Part shown: one piece after another, positions 33,258 through 42,406 of the stretch
Numbering within the stretch: the stretch's first letter is position 1
Layout: each line of letters opens with the position of its first letter
From: Neoarius graeffei
Taxonomy: Eukaryota; Chordata; Actinopteri; Siluriformes; Ariidae
DNA: 64,000 nucleotides
NCBI RefSeq assembly: GCF_027579695.1
Contig: NC_083571.1
Span: 71,981,779-72,045,778, forward strand
Reading direction: 5' to 3'
Made by a program: the position numbers and the translations under genes
The notes under the pieces: generated by a model
The model's database searches: none
What the model was told of the DNA's origin: nothing
What the model saw: the letters and a program-made list of their open reading frames with translations, nothing else

Positions 33258-33617
33258 CTCGGCTTTCAGACGCTTAGTGAATGCACCTCGTGGTGGCCGT
33301 AGCACTTCTGGTTTCACTCCGTCGTCTTGTTCCTGAATTGGGACGTTGGGAACGGCTCCATCTTTAAGTAGCCTCTTAAATTTGGCTTGGCAATTAATTT
33401 CGTTCAGTACCTGAGTATTAATGTTGAAAGAATCCTCTGTGAAATGGTCCGAACACAGTTTGTGGGAAACAGTAGGTGCAAAGTTTTTTCTACGGCAGTA
33501 GTGAGCCCACACTTTCCTCAGCTTCGGGTCCTTGGGGAATGCAAAAAAACTTACTCCAGGGCATTTCTCATTGGAATTATTGCAACCATAAGCAGCACAA
33601 TACACCATGATGTCCAA
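33258..33617 (-). CDS. THAP-domain first exon in TTAA element
   Basis: ATG at 33617 (or 33608), 120 codons, ending phase 0 at a GTAAGG donor (complement at 33252-33257). MVYCAAYGCNNSNEKC, then FFAFPKDPKLRKVWAHYCRR, then LCSDHFTEDSF give the C-x4-C ... C-x2-H zinc ligands, the FP and W of a full THAP domain, followed by a linker ending PPRGAFTKRLKAE. The frame beyond the donor is intronic. It reads inward from the right end of the element and is the likely DNA-binding part of a transposase or its regulator. No catalytic domain follows here, so the copy is non-autonomous. Confidence 0.82.
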
Positions 33618-33970
33618 TGTACTTTAAAGACTATAAAAACAATTTTCTTGTCATCCACTTCTCCATTCATCTACCCGCTTGTGCTGTGCCCGAAAGTTTT
33701 TGTGACGTATGATCACGTGACAGCGGCTCTTCCGGTTGTAGAAAATGCATATCGGAAGTCGAGCAGAAATGCCATATAATCATCACGAATATAACGATTT
33801 TGCTGAATTTAATAGATGATTTTGTATTTGTTGATGCAATTAATTCATATTTTTAATGGAAAGAAACTGATATAGCGTGCTTTTATGTTTCATGTCCCAT
33901 ATCCTTTAAACAGGGATGCAAACAGCGGATGCGCCTTTTTCACGGCTGAATCGCGCAGATCCGATTTTTT

Positions 33971-33989
33971 TGGGGGGGGGGGGGGGGGG
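33971..33989. repeat. Poly-G run
   Basis: About 19 consecutive Gs after a T run; unit C has a shorter run near 61042. Confidence 0.9.
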
Positions 33990-34059
33990 CGTTGGAGTGT
34001 CTGAATAATTTCATCAGAGTAAATTCTGTATTAAAATCACTAAATAAGCAAATGGCACA

Positions 34060-34180
34060 GTCCATGAAACATGGGAAGTATGAGAAGAAAACAGTAAATC
34101 AGAAAGCTGCGCACGTTTTTGCGGATTTACTGTTACTGATTTACTGTTTTCTTCTCATACTTCCTATGTTTCATGGACTG
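34060..34180. repeat. Large inverted repeat in the THAP element (unit B)
   Basis: Left arm AAACATGGGAAGTATGAG... and right complement ...CATACTTCCTATGTTTCA: about 41-bp arms with one mismatch around a spacer that itself contains ATTTACTGTTAC. The unit C version (about 61122-61253) has longer arms and a different centre. Confidence 0.85.
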
Positions 34181-34287
34181 AGTTTAGATTTCGAACATTC
34201 CTGCGATAAAACGTCCTGCATAGTCTCTTTATGATAAACGTCTTAATGCCACTTACCCGTGAGGTTATCAAGTAGACATTCTTCTTC

Positions 34288-36283
34288 CAGGGTTCCCGCG
34301 GGGTCTAAAAAAGTCTAAAATGTTAAATTTTAGGCCTTAAAATGTCTAAAAAACACACATTTTCATCCCAGGTCTAAAATTTAATTTATCCAAGTCTAAA
34401 ATTCTTACATCCGCTCAGTCCGTTCCTAGAAGTGCCTGCAAAACATTAATAAAAAAATGTGCCGGTTGCGTTGTTGTCTGCCTGCTAAAAAACTTCAATC
34501 ACCAATGATCGCGGCAAGTATGCAACGGTCCAGTTTGTCCACTACGCCTACCGTAGTTCTACCTTCTAAGTTCCCGCCGAGTTTATGCAGTCTGTGGCAG
34601 TCAGAGAAGGTTAGCGGTTGTGTTGGCAGTGCCATGAAGAGTGTGGATAGCGCGTCAAATAATAGTGAGTAAAATGGGAAAGTGTCAGTTTAATGAAGCT
34701 TGGCTTGAACGTGAAGAATTTTGAAACTGGTTAGAAGCCGCAGCAGGTGATAGGTATGCGGCTCGCTGCAAAGTCTGCAGGAAAATAATTCAGTTGGGGA
34801 CTTTAGGCATGAAGGCCCTGGAGTCCCACGCTAAAGTTGGAAAACATCAGATTGCTGTGAAGAGTTCGCAATGTTGCCAGCTGATCTCAAGCTTTTTGTC
34901 AGTATCCCAGCCAACATCGCTGCCTGATCCAGCTGTTCAACATTCGCCAAATAACAGTCAGGCGACTTTCGGGTCCACAGAGACGTCAAAAGCTGAGGTA
35001 CTTTGGATTCTACACACAGTGACCTCTCATCTATCATACAAGAGCAGCAGCAACATTAACGGCCTTTTCCAGGCAATGTTTCCTGATTCTACGATTGCCA
35101 AAACGTTCGCCTGCGGACCTAACAAGATCGCCTATATTGCAAGATTCGGCCTGGCAGACTTTATAAAAAGAGAGCTGGTGAAGTCAATTAGCGGCCAGTA
35201 TGTGCTAATGTTTGACGAGAGCTTCAACACATCGACCAAATCCAAACATCTAGACCTCCACATTCGTTTCTGGAGCAATGGAGAGGTGCAGTCGCGTTAC
35301 ATGGACTCTCAATTCATGGGTCATGGAACCACACAGGACCTTCTGATGCACATACAAGTAAGTGAGCTGTATAAACAAGTGTTTTTTTACGTCGAAAAGG
35401 TGGGACTTAAGTTTGCCCGTGTAAGCTGTGTTCTGCTCACACTCTCTTGATAACTTGCTACCTCCACGGGGAAAATGTCCATTAGTAATATGTTTTGTGT
35501 GTAATGTAATGTGTTAAGTGCTAATCTTTTTCATCAGTGAATTGGAGAATGTGTAAATATGTGAATGAATTGATTTCTACGTGTAGATTTCTTTGTTTAA
35601 TGGCGTGTAGTGTGCTGAGTTGTTGCAGTTTTGCTCATTTTCCACCTTTCAACTCAGCTTTTAAGAAGCAAGGCTCCTCTCATAAAAACGAGTTTATTCA
35701 GTGTTAAAGCACTGGGCAATTGACATACAGTATGTCACCCTGTATTCATTTTGTGTTGGGCATCATTTCCCACAGTTGTTCAGTGGTCATTCAGCGCCAT
35801 CTGCTGATCACTAGTGGTATGTATCACTAGAAATTGTCTTCTACTTGATTGTCAGTTTGACATTTACAGACGCAATACAAAATTACATTGTTTTTGAGAA
35901 TTGAACTGATTTTTTGGTCGGTTTTTTTGGGGGGGAGGCTGTAATCCTTCAGGTTGGTCAATCCGAGGAACTTGGATACTGTATAGATTGTGTGCATCAC
36001 TCTATTGTCTTGTACTTTTGTTGCTATGTGACATAATGTACTAATGTTGTACTAATGTTGCCATATGACCTAAATAAGCACACAATCAGTTTGTATCCCT
36101 GATAGTCAGTTTACCAATACAAATGACTTTGTTTTGAGAATTGAACTCGATTGTCTTTTTTTGGGAAGGGCGGGGGTAGGGCAGGTTGTAATTCTTCGTG
36201 TTGGTCTAAAAAATTTTCATAATGGTCTTAAAAAGTCTAAAAAAGGTCTAAAATTTAACTTACTGAATCCTGCAAGAACCCTG
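34288..36283 (+). mobile_element. hAT element, CAGGGTTC ends, absent from unit C
   Basis: Left CAGGGTTCCCGCGGGGTCT, right complement of CAGGGTTCTTGCAGGATTC. Both ends are followed inward by AAATTTTA-type sequence. The filled site interrupts the exon that is continuous at about 61360 in unit C. The flanking duplication (TTCTTC / TTCTTT) is imperfect. Confidence 0.88.
34674..35365 (+). pseudogene. hAT transposase N-terminal exon with in-frame stop
   Basis: From ATG at 34674: MGKCQFNEAWLEREEF, TGA stop, then NWLEAAAGDRYAARCKVC RK and GMKALESHAKVGKHQ, a BED-type C2-H-x-H finger, followed by the transposase (TFACGPNKIAYIARFGLADF, LMFDESFNTSTKSKHLD, SRYMDSQFMGHGTTQDLL). A donor-like GTAAGT follows HIQ at about 35360. 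The DESFN block holds the first catalytic Asp of hAT enzymes. No further catalytic exons lie in the element, so it is defective by both stop and deletion. Confidence 0.82.
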
Positions 36284-36649
36284 TTCTTTGGAACCTTCCA
36301 GAGGTATAGTTGGGTTACCCATCCCGCAACAAAATATTTATAAGCTTCCAGGCTCTTGTAAGCTTTGAGGGCTTTGCCAGTGTAACACAATTCACGATTA
36401 ACAAGAAAATTGTAAATGTCGTGGTAGGCCAGATCGGGCAAATCGCTGGCACCGCAGCTCCGAATTTCCCTGAACAAGGATTGCGGCAAGTTGTACGGAT
36501 CTGCAATCCCCAACCTGGAACACTTTTCCACGTAACGCTGCCTCACGTCACCTTCAAGATGCTGAACAAACTTAGATAAGTAATCGTGCGATGTAGATGG
36601 GGTATTTTCCGAATTTTCTTGGGGATTACTCCCTGGATCCATTACGCTC

Positions 36650-36727
36650 GCGCAAGGTAAACAATCTTGATGCCGTCCAGTATGGCGGAGTATACGCGGA
36701 TGGGTCACGTGACTGCACATCCTCTAT
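36650..36727 (-). promoter_or_regulatory. Right-end promoter module of THAP element
   Basis: Reading inward on the minus strand: TATAGAGGATGTGCAGTCACGTGAC (E-box inside), then CGCCATACTGGACGGC (degenerate YY1-like), then the ATG of gene 2. The same layout is at 61725-61800. Confidence 0.45.
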
Positions 36728-37089
36728 AGGTTTGGATAGTTCTAAAGATTTCGTGTGAAAACTGCCGTGTAAAATTTGTAAATCTTTATCTGTCTGTTTC
36801 AAAATTTATACACATTCTGTTAAGATGTTTTTGAATCAAGAAATGTAATTTTTAGACGATTTGGTCTCTCAAACCCTGTTCTACACTAAGTGAATAAGCT
36901 CAGTGTTAGAAGTCTGATGGATCTGTGTGGAGAGAGTTGTGTTTATGAAGGTTTATTCTGACAGCAGGAAGTGAATCATTTAACAACAAGTTGAACGAAC
37001 GAGTCTTTAAGAGTCACTTCACAGAATCATTTGGCCTCCATCAGTCACATTATTGCTGACAAAATCAAAAGCCAGAACGAGACAGCAAA
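36728..37089 (+). promoter_or_regulatory. Probable promoter and 5' UTR of gene B
   Basis: Follows the THAP element directly and is nearly identical to 61801-62161 upstream of gene C. ACAGCAGGAAGTGAATC (36961 on) contains an ETS/PU.1-like GGAAGTGA, common in leukocyte promoters. No clear TATA box. The element boundary only about 360 bp upstream means the element's bidirectional end could influence the gene. Confidence 0.5.
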
Positions 37090-37141
37090 ATGAGGAAACG
37101 TTTTCATCACAGCCTGAGTCTACTTTTCCTTTTCCTGTCAG
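37090..37141 (+). CDS. Gene B: signal-peptide exon
   Basis: ATG at 37090; MRKRFHHSLSLLFLFLSG, a basic start and a run of Leu/Phe ending in small residues, a classical signal sequence. 52 nt ending in phase 1 at gtatgg, which joins in frame to the V exon at 39010 (Glu across the junction). An identical architecture precedes gene C at 62162. The start is the only ATG with a hydrophobic core in frame. Confidence 0.85.
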
Positions 37142-37147
37142 GTATGG

Positions 37148-37186
<39 letters not shown>
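37148..37186. repeat. (ATT)n microsatellite
   Basis: About 13 ATT repeats right after the signal-exon donor; reduced to a trace in unit C (62219-62240). A second (ATT)n run is at about 37551-37584. Confidence 0.95.
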
Positions 37187-37188
<2 letters not shown>

Positions 37189-37548
37189 GAGGGAAATGAT
37201 CCTTTTCCCAGAGTAACAGGTAAAATAATGTATTTTAGATTTCTCCACGAATTGTTGAGTGATTTTTTTTTCCTAAACACTTTATTCACAGATACAGAGA
37301 TGCTTTTTGCTGAAAATTTCATTGTGAAGCATAAAGTAACAGAGTAAACTATTCGAATTAAGACCTCATTATTTTAACTCAGCTTCAATAAAAGAACAAA
37401 TGTATAAATCTAATTTAATACACAATATCTTTTTTCAGAACAAATTAATGACTGGAAATTGCTTATTTTCTAGCAAAAAAAATGTTCAGAGTTTAATCAG
37501 CTACATGAAACATTCCAGGTATAAAACACGTCCTCATTTATTCTGATA

Positions 37549-37584
<36 letters not shown>

Positions 37585-37595
37585 GTTCCTGCTTG

Positions 37596-37974
37596 GGTGG
37601 CACAGTGGTGTAGTGGTTAGTGGTCAGCGCTGTCGCCTCACAGCAAGAAGGTCCGGGTTCGAGCCCCGTGGCCGGCGAGGGCGTTTCTGTGCAGAGTTTG
37701 CATGTTCTCCCCGTGTCCGCGTGGGTTTCCTCCGGGTGCTCCGGTTTCCCCCACAGTCCAAAGACATGCAGGTTAGGTTAACTGGTGACTCTAAATTGAC
37801 CGTAGGTGTGAATGTGAGTGTGAATGGTTGTCTGTGTCTATGTATCAGCCCTGTGATGACCTGGCGACTTGTCCAGGGTGTACCCCGCCTTTCGCCCGTA
37901 GTCAGCTGGGATAGGCTCCAGCTTGCCTGCGACCCTGTAGAAGGATAAAGCGGCTAGAGATAATGAGATGAGAT
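37596..37974 (+). mobile_element. V-SINE in gene B intron 1
   Basis: Target duplication GTTCCTGCTTG at 37585-37595 and 37975-37985. The same insertion is in gene C (62634), so it predates the B/C duplication. The A-box region has a short internal duplication (GTGGTTAGTGGTCAGCG). Confidence 0.95.
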
Positions 37975-38449
37975 GTTCCTGCTTGTAAATAATTACAGAA
38001 ACTATTCCGTCATTAAACTTCACCAAAACCTCCATGATCAGCTTTCTGCCTTTCAGACTGTGACTTTAAAAGACACACAGCTGAATTTAATGCAGAATAA
38101 AAAAATTACACATATTTACATTGTGTAGATTTGTTTTATATATAACCTGTTGTGTGTATATTTATTTTTCATGCTTTGTTTTGTGTTTTGAGATTATCAG
38201 CTGAGGTTTTTCTAAAGTAGATGATGATGATGGTGATAATAATTATCGCCATTATTATGGCATACTGCAGGCTCAGCTGTTTGTAAATGTTTTTAGGTGT
38301 AATTAGATTGTATTCAGCACAAAAAATAACTTAAGCACCTCATATGATACACACAAAAAAATGGAAGTGCAGTTGAATACATTTTCCACTCAATGTAGTA
38401 AACTGGGGGATTTTGTTAAGATGTAAATCAGTACACTTTAGACCTGTAT

Positions 38450-38516
38450 TAGTCTGGCTAACGCGACTTCAAAGCCCTCGTGTTGCGTCACGCTTAGGAT
38501 GGGCGGGCCCAGGCTA
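38450..38516. mobile_element. 67-bp deletion derivative of the TAGTCTGGC element
   Basis: TAGTCTGGCTAACGCG joined to CCCTCGTGTTGCGTCACGC and GGGCGGGCCCAGGCTA. GACCTGTAT repeated at 38441-38449 and 38517-38525; gene C has the empty site near 63487. Only the termini of the 591-bp relative at 22995 remain. Confidence 0.92.
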
Positions 38517-38562
38517 GACCTGTATGAAGAAATAGAGTACAGTAATGTAATTATACTATAGA

Positions 38563-38563
38563 G

Positions 38564-38597
<34 letters not shown>
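38563..38597. repeat. (TG)n microsatellite
   Basis: TG repeats followed by ACACACAC, forming a short inverted pair; shorter in gene C (63535-63565). Confidence 0.9.
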
Positions 38598-38599
<2 letters not shown>

Positions 38600-39009
38600 A
38601 CACACAAAGACCTTCTCAGGTGCAGCTTTGCGAATGTTTTCTGGTCATCGTTATTACAGGACAAACTCCGACTGTTTCTGAGTGAATTGGAGAGTTGCTG
38701 TATATTTGTTGGCTTTTGTGCAGATTTTATTTCGGAATATAACAGTAAAAGGTGTTAAGTGTGTGTAGGATTTCAGACATTGTTTCACTTCAGAGCTGCA
38801 GTCACACAAAATAAAATTGTGTCAAGAGAATCAGGAAACATATACATGTGTTCTAAGACTCTCAAGTGAAATTAGTCAATAATCAGAAACCTGATGATGA
38901 TGATGGTGATGGTGGTTTTATTCTATTTGAATGATTTATAGCAATCGACGAATGCATTGTATTTATGATGACTCTTCTATGAGACTCTCAGGTCTGTTTT
39001 CTCTTTCAG

Positions 39010-39315
39010 AGACCTTCAGCTCTGTTGGTGGCTCTTCAGTTCAGGAAGTGATCGGTGCTGTAGGCGAGTCTTTTACATTCCATACCAGTGTCCCTGTTTC
39101 TGGGATTTTAATTTATAAAACTAACACAGTTGGACAGGTATTTAATAAATACAGCGACACAAACGTGAGTGAGAAGTTTGTGAATCGTCTTCACTGGGAC
39201 AGTCAGAGTGGGTTCTTCACTCTCACAGACCTGAGAACAGATGATTCAGGACTTTACACAGTGGAGAGCACTAAAGAGGTGAAGGGAAAACAGGATTATC
39301 AGTTGGAGGTGTACG
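39010..39315 (+). CDS. Gene B: V-like Ig exon
   Basis: 306 nt, phase 1 to 1. Colinear with the gene A exon: GGSSVQEVIGAVGESFTF, YKTNTVGQVFNKYSDTNVSE, FVNRLHWDSQSGFFTL, RTDDSGLYTVES. No cysteine, as in CD2/SLAM V domains. Differences from A cluster in the C-C'-C'' stretch (ILIYKTNTVGQ against NLIYKSDTVVQ; TNVSE against LNLSE), the face that contacts ligands in the family; T-N-V-S adds a glycosylation sequon. The donor gtgagtgt is intact even though a 906-bp element sits 49 bp into the intron. Confidence 0.86.
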
Positions 39316-39363
39316 GTGAGTGTGTTTCACAGATTTTAGATATAAAGAATCTTCAATTCTTAA

Positions 39364-40269
39364 AGGAGTTCGGGATTTTTGACATGAATCTGTATGGCAT
39401 CCCCATCAATAGTGTCATGCAAACACACTGACTTACCCCTGACAGCATCCTGTGAGTCCAGTTCTTGTCCAGTTTTGGTCCAGACGAAAGTAGTCCGGCA
39501 AGTTTGTTGGGGTCACGAAAGTAAAACGTTTTTCGTCTCAAAACAGTATGTGTTCAAAAGAGTGATATATTTGCATCACAAAACCGTTGCCAAATAAAAA
39601 GTCAGACCTCGAAATCGCTTGGCACTATTTTCTCTCCCTTCTTATCACTGCGCGCTGCCGCCAGGTGACAGCCACGGCTGTTTCATTTATTGTTTACTGC
39701 TAGCAAAGTTAGCGACAACATGTCTGACTACGACAGCGACATTGAAAACATTGACTTCATCTCGCAGCCAAAGGGATATCTTTATGAACCCGAATATACA
39801 GATGAAGAAATTCGCCAGATGGAGTTAGAACGGGCAGAGAGAGAAAAGGTGGACAGAGAAGTGGAAGAAGGTGAAGCTGGAGCCGCAGCTTGTTAGCGCC
39901 GCTGATCTGAACTCCTAATCACTGCCAAACAATGGGAAAGGCGTTGATTCCTGCGCAGATGTCAACATGACAGCGCGCAGTGATACCGAGGGAGACAAAA
40001 TATAGCGCCAAATAATTGCGAGGTCTGACTTTTTATTTGGCAACGGTTTTGTGATGCAAATATATCACTCTTTTGAACACATACTGTTTTGAGAAGAAAA
40101 ACGTTTCACTTTCGTGACCCCAACAAACTTGCCGGACTACTTTCGTCTGGACCAAAACTAGACAAGAACTGGACTCACAGGATGCTGTCGGGGGTAAGTC
40201 AGTGTATTTGCACGACACTGTTGACGGGGATGCCATACAGATTCATGTCAAAAATCCCGAACTATTGCT
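39364..40269. mobile_element. TTAA-target foldback element in gene B intron 2
   Basis: TTAA at 39360-39363 and 40270-40273; gene A has the uninterrupted TTCTTAACTTCTC. The arms of about 300 bp are inverted copies (GTTCGGGATTTTTGACATGA and complement), differing by a few bases. The centre holds a short coding exon. It enlarges an 80-bp intron to 990 bp. Confidence 0.92.
39720..39896 (+). CDS. Small P2X7-ballast-like leader ORF inside foldback element
   Basis: From ATG at 39720: MSDYDSDIENIDFISQPKG, YLYEPEYTDEEIRQMELER, AEREKVDREVEEGEAGAAAC, then TAG. The acidic start, the YLYEP box and the EEI-RQMELERAEREK helix resemble first exons of fish proteins with the P2X7-type zinc domain, as does the exon at 32631. 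It reads through to a stop without an evident donor, so it may be a retained fragment. It lies between the two arms, in the same orientation as the receptor gene. Confidence 0.5.
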   Translation: MSDYDSDIENIDFISQPKGYLYEPEYTDEEIRQMELERAEREKVDREVEEGEAGAAAC

Positions 40270-40305
40270 TTAACTTCTCAGATTGTTCATGATGTTTCTG
40301 TACAG

Positions 40306-40590
40306 AGAGAGTTTCAGCTCCTCAGGTGGTGAACACATCCTCCAGTTCTTCAGAGTTCTGTTTGTTACTGTGTTCTGTGAGGAACGTCAGAGGACTGAAG
40401 CTCTTCTGGTCTAAAGAAAATGATGTTTTATTAAACTACACCAGCAGCAGCAACTCATCCGACATCACACTGAGTCTTCATCTAGAAATAAAGACGGTAG
40501 ACATTCACACGTTCAGCTGTGTGGCTTCCAACCCAGTCAGTAACGAGTCAACCACAATCACCATCACAGACTACTGCTCTCTGAACTCAG
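40306..40590 (+). CDS. Gene B: C2-like Ig exon
   Basis: 285 nt, phase 1 to 1, acceptor tctgtacag, donor gtacga. Almost the same as gene A: RVSAPQVVNTSSSSSEFC, LLCSVRNVRGLKLFWSK, FSCVASNPVSNESTT, TDYCSLNS. All four disulfide cysteines and the SLAM-type NPVS are kept. Three or four changes from A, such as NSSNIT to NSSDIT, which removes one sequon. Confidence 0.88.
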
Positions 40591-40610
40591 GTACGAGACA
40601 AATGTTTAAC

Positions 40611-41305
40611 TCCTGATGCAGCATCGCCCTCTAGTGGGACCACCACCGATCCTGGAACGAGGACATCTCACGTCCTGTAATCTAATGACTAACTAAATAA
40701 TACAGAACTATAAAAAGTGAGCCAACTTCATTAGCAATAATACTGCTACAAACACACCTAATGTCACTCACCTGTGTCTTCAGTTCACTAGAAAACAATC
40801 ACAGAAGAATCTTCTCACGCCCCCTGCTGCCTGCATTTAAAACGTCCATTTTAACGTTTTCAATGCCAGAAGGCCCGATTTTTTTTTTTTTTTTGCTATT
40901 AAAAATAATTTTCTTTCCAAAGAACTAAATAATAAGACTGAGTAGTTAAACTGATGACAGTAATAGTACATACTTTATTTGTTTACTCACCTAATCCTAG
41001 AACGTCTTTTTTTTTTTTTTACATAAAATATGAGCGTCCTCTTCTCAAACTCGTACTGATCACAAAAATGTGGTTTTTTTCAACAACATGCCGAATATTC
41101 AATGACAAAAACGTCTTCTATGAGTCTATACAGTTAATTTTCACTCCAATACACCATATTCTGTTTCCATATTGATAGCCATTTTCACGTGTAGTGTGCG
41201 TCCCAAACCCACCTCCGGTATAGACATGCCCGAACAAAGATGTCCATTTCTCATTTCTGGTTCCTCTTTTCTCACTAACACTGATTTTAGCCAATAGTAC
41301 TCAAA
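40611..41305. repeat. Dispersed repeat R, copy 2, in gene B intron 3
   Basis: Begins CTCCTGATGCAGCATCGCCC and ends near TTTTAGCCAATAGTAC. Diverged from the copies at 25.7 and 54.75 kb. It replaces the first 1.8 kb of the corresponding gene A intron. Confidence 0.7.
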
Positions 41306-41603
41306 TTGTAATGTACTTTATAAAGGCCAATTCACACCATGATATAAATGAAGTATTTTTCCCCATGTGAAGCTGTGGGAATGTCAATTCATGCCATGAT
41401 CACACCAGATTTCACCCTGTCAAACTCACGACAAATTCTTTTATGATGTTTCATATTTCTCTGCATTAAAAAACAAAGAAAAAACAGATAATCATACAGT
41501 ATTGTATGAAAATATAAATAAACCAGTTTAGCAATGTTCATCTCTAAAAACACACTGGACTTCAGATTTCTACAATTTTACCAACATGCATACTATTGCA
41601 GAC

Positions 41604-41648
<45 letters not shown>

Positions 41649-42155
41649 GGGCCGCACGGTGGTGTAGTGATTAGCACTGTCGCCTCACCCCTTACAGAAA
41701 AAACACATGAATTTCCCATGTATTTCACATGTGATCACATGTTACCATGTGGTAACATGTGGAATACATGGTATCAGATTTTGTAACATGTGTTACCATG
41801 TAGAGCACATGTGGAAAACATTCCACAAAAGCAAAAGTCACGTGAAAAATCACATGTGAAGTTCATGTGGTTTTTCTGTAAGGGACGGCAAGAAGGTTCT
41901 GTGGGGGTGCTCGGGTTTCCCCCACAGTCCAAAGACATGCAGGTTAGGTTAACTGGTGACTCTAAATTGACCGTAGGTGTGAATGTGAGTGTGAATGGTT
42001 GTCTGTGTCTATGTGTCAGCCCTGTGATGACCTGGCGACTTGTCCAGGGTGTACCCCGCCTTTCGCCCGTAGTCAGCTGGGATAGGCTCCAGCTTGCCTG
42101 CGACCCTGTAGGACAGTATAAGCGGCTACAGATAATGGATGGATGGATGGATTGA
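41649..42155 (+). mobile_element. V-SINE interrupted by a CCCTTACAG MITE
   Basis: Head GGGCCGCACGGTGGTGTAGTG, body from about 41885, tail (GGAT)n then AATAATAAT rather than (GAGAT)n. The insert at about 41688-41884 cuts the body just after CGCCTCA, and about 80 bp of the body near it are also missing. Confidence 0.85.
41688..41884. mobile_element. MITE with CCCTTACAGAAAAA ends
   Basis: CCCTTACAGAAAAAACACATG at the left, CATGTGGTTTTTCTGTAAGGG at the right. The interior is rich in CATGTG/CACATG half-palindromes. No coding; superfamily unknown to me. Confidence 0.8.
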
Positions 42156-42274
42156 TAATAATAATAATAATTTATTATTGTTGTTATTATTATTATTATT
42201 ATACATGGACAAAACTAATGATGCTGCTTTTTCATCTTACATAAATTTGTGTTAATTTTTTTGTTAAATTACAG

Positions 42275-42406
42275 ATGTTGTTTCTCATCAGCAGAGGACT
42301 GTGATTGTTCCAGTTGTGGTGTCTGTGCTTTTAGTCGTGCTAGTAATGGTGACGTATGTGTATCTGCGGAGAAAGAAATTAAATGGACCCTGTCGGCGTA
42401 CAGAAG
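42275..42406 (+). CDS. Gene B: transmembrane exon with GC donor (GT alternative to 42410)
   Basis: Acceptor aaattacag. DVVSHQQRT, then VIVPVVVSVLLVVLVMVTYVY, then LRRKKLNGPCRRTE. One codon longer than gene A (extra Val). The end is GAAG|GCAG|GT, the same dual donor as in A, so the arrangement predates the A/B duplication and has been kept. Confidence 0.8.

Larger units (their letters stand above)
32394..33905. mobile_element. TTAA-target element with P2X7-ballast-like and THAP exons facing inward
   Basis: Perfect 15-bp ends AGGATATGGGACATG, TTAA at 32390-32393 and 33906-33909, and an empty site in unit C near 60975 (GAGTTTAAACAGG). Near each end is GTCACGTGA with TGACGTA/CGTCA and ACAAAAAC in inverted order. 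The left exon is 32631-32821 (+), the right exon 33258-33617 (-). TTAA targets belong to piggyBac and Kolobok; a THAP domain favours Kolobok. Confidence 0.85.
34257..36642 (-). pseudogene. Element gene 2 first exon (unit B), split by a hAT
   Basis: The ATG is at 36642 on the minus strand. The frame runs MDPGSNPQENSENTPSTS, FVQHLEGDVRQRYVEKC, LGIADPYNLPQSLFREI, then DIYNFLVNRELCYTGKALK and AYKSLEAYKYFVAGW to 36284, where a 2-kb hAT interrupts it; the exon end with its GTAAGT donor is at 34257-34287. Intact orthologous exon: 61331-61714. It reads inward from the right end of the THAP element. Function unknown; the same family as 30204-30530. Confidence 0.65.
26709..36727. mobile_element. Two-gene THAP element, unit B copy, with four later insertions
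   Basis: The ends are imperfect inverted repeats. The left (26709 onward) has TATAGAGAGCGTGCA, CACGTGA and GCCATCTTGGACGGCAT; the right end, read inward on the minus strand from 36727, has TATAGAGGATGTGCA, CACGTGA and GCCATACTGGACGGCAT. A THAP exon reads rightward from the left end and another gene's first exon reads leftward from the right end. Insertions at 26793-27481, 27790-32166, 32394-33905 and 34288-36283 inflate it to 10 kb; removing them leaves about 1.4 kb, matching the unit C copy at 56058-61800. Confidence 0.75.

Noticed and set aside
33387-33779. 130-codon plus-strand frame
   Set aside because: Antisense of the THAP exon at 33258-33617.
36310-36579. 89-codon plus-strand frame MGYPSRNKIFISF
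   Set aside because: Antisense of element gene 2 exon.
38564-38758. MCVCVCVCVCV frame, present also at 63537
   Set aside because: Read-through of the (TG)n microsatellite; intronic.
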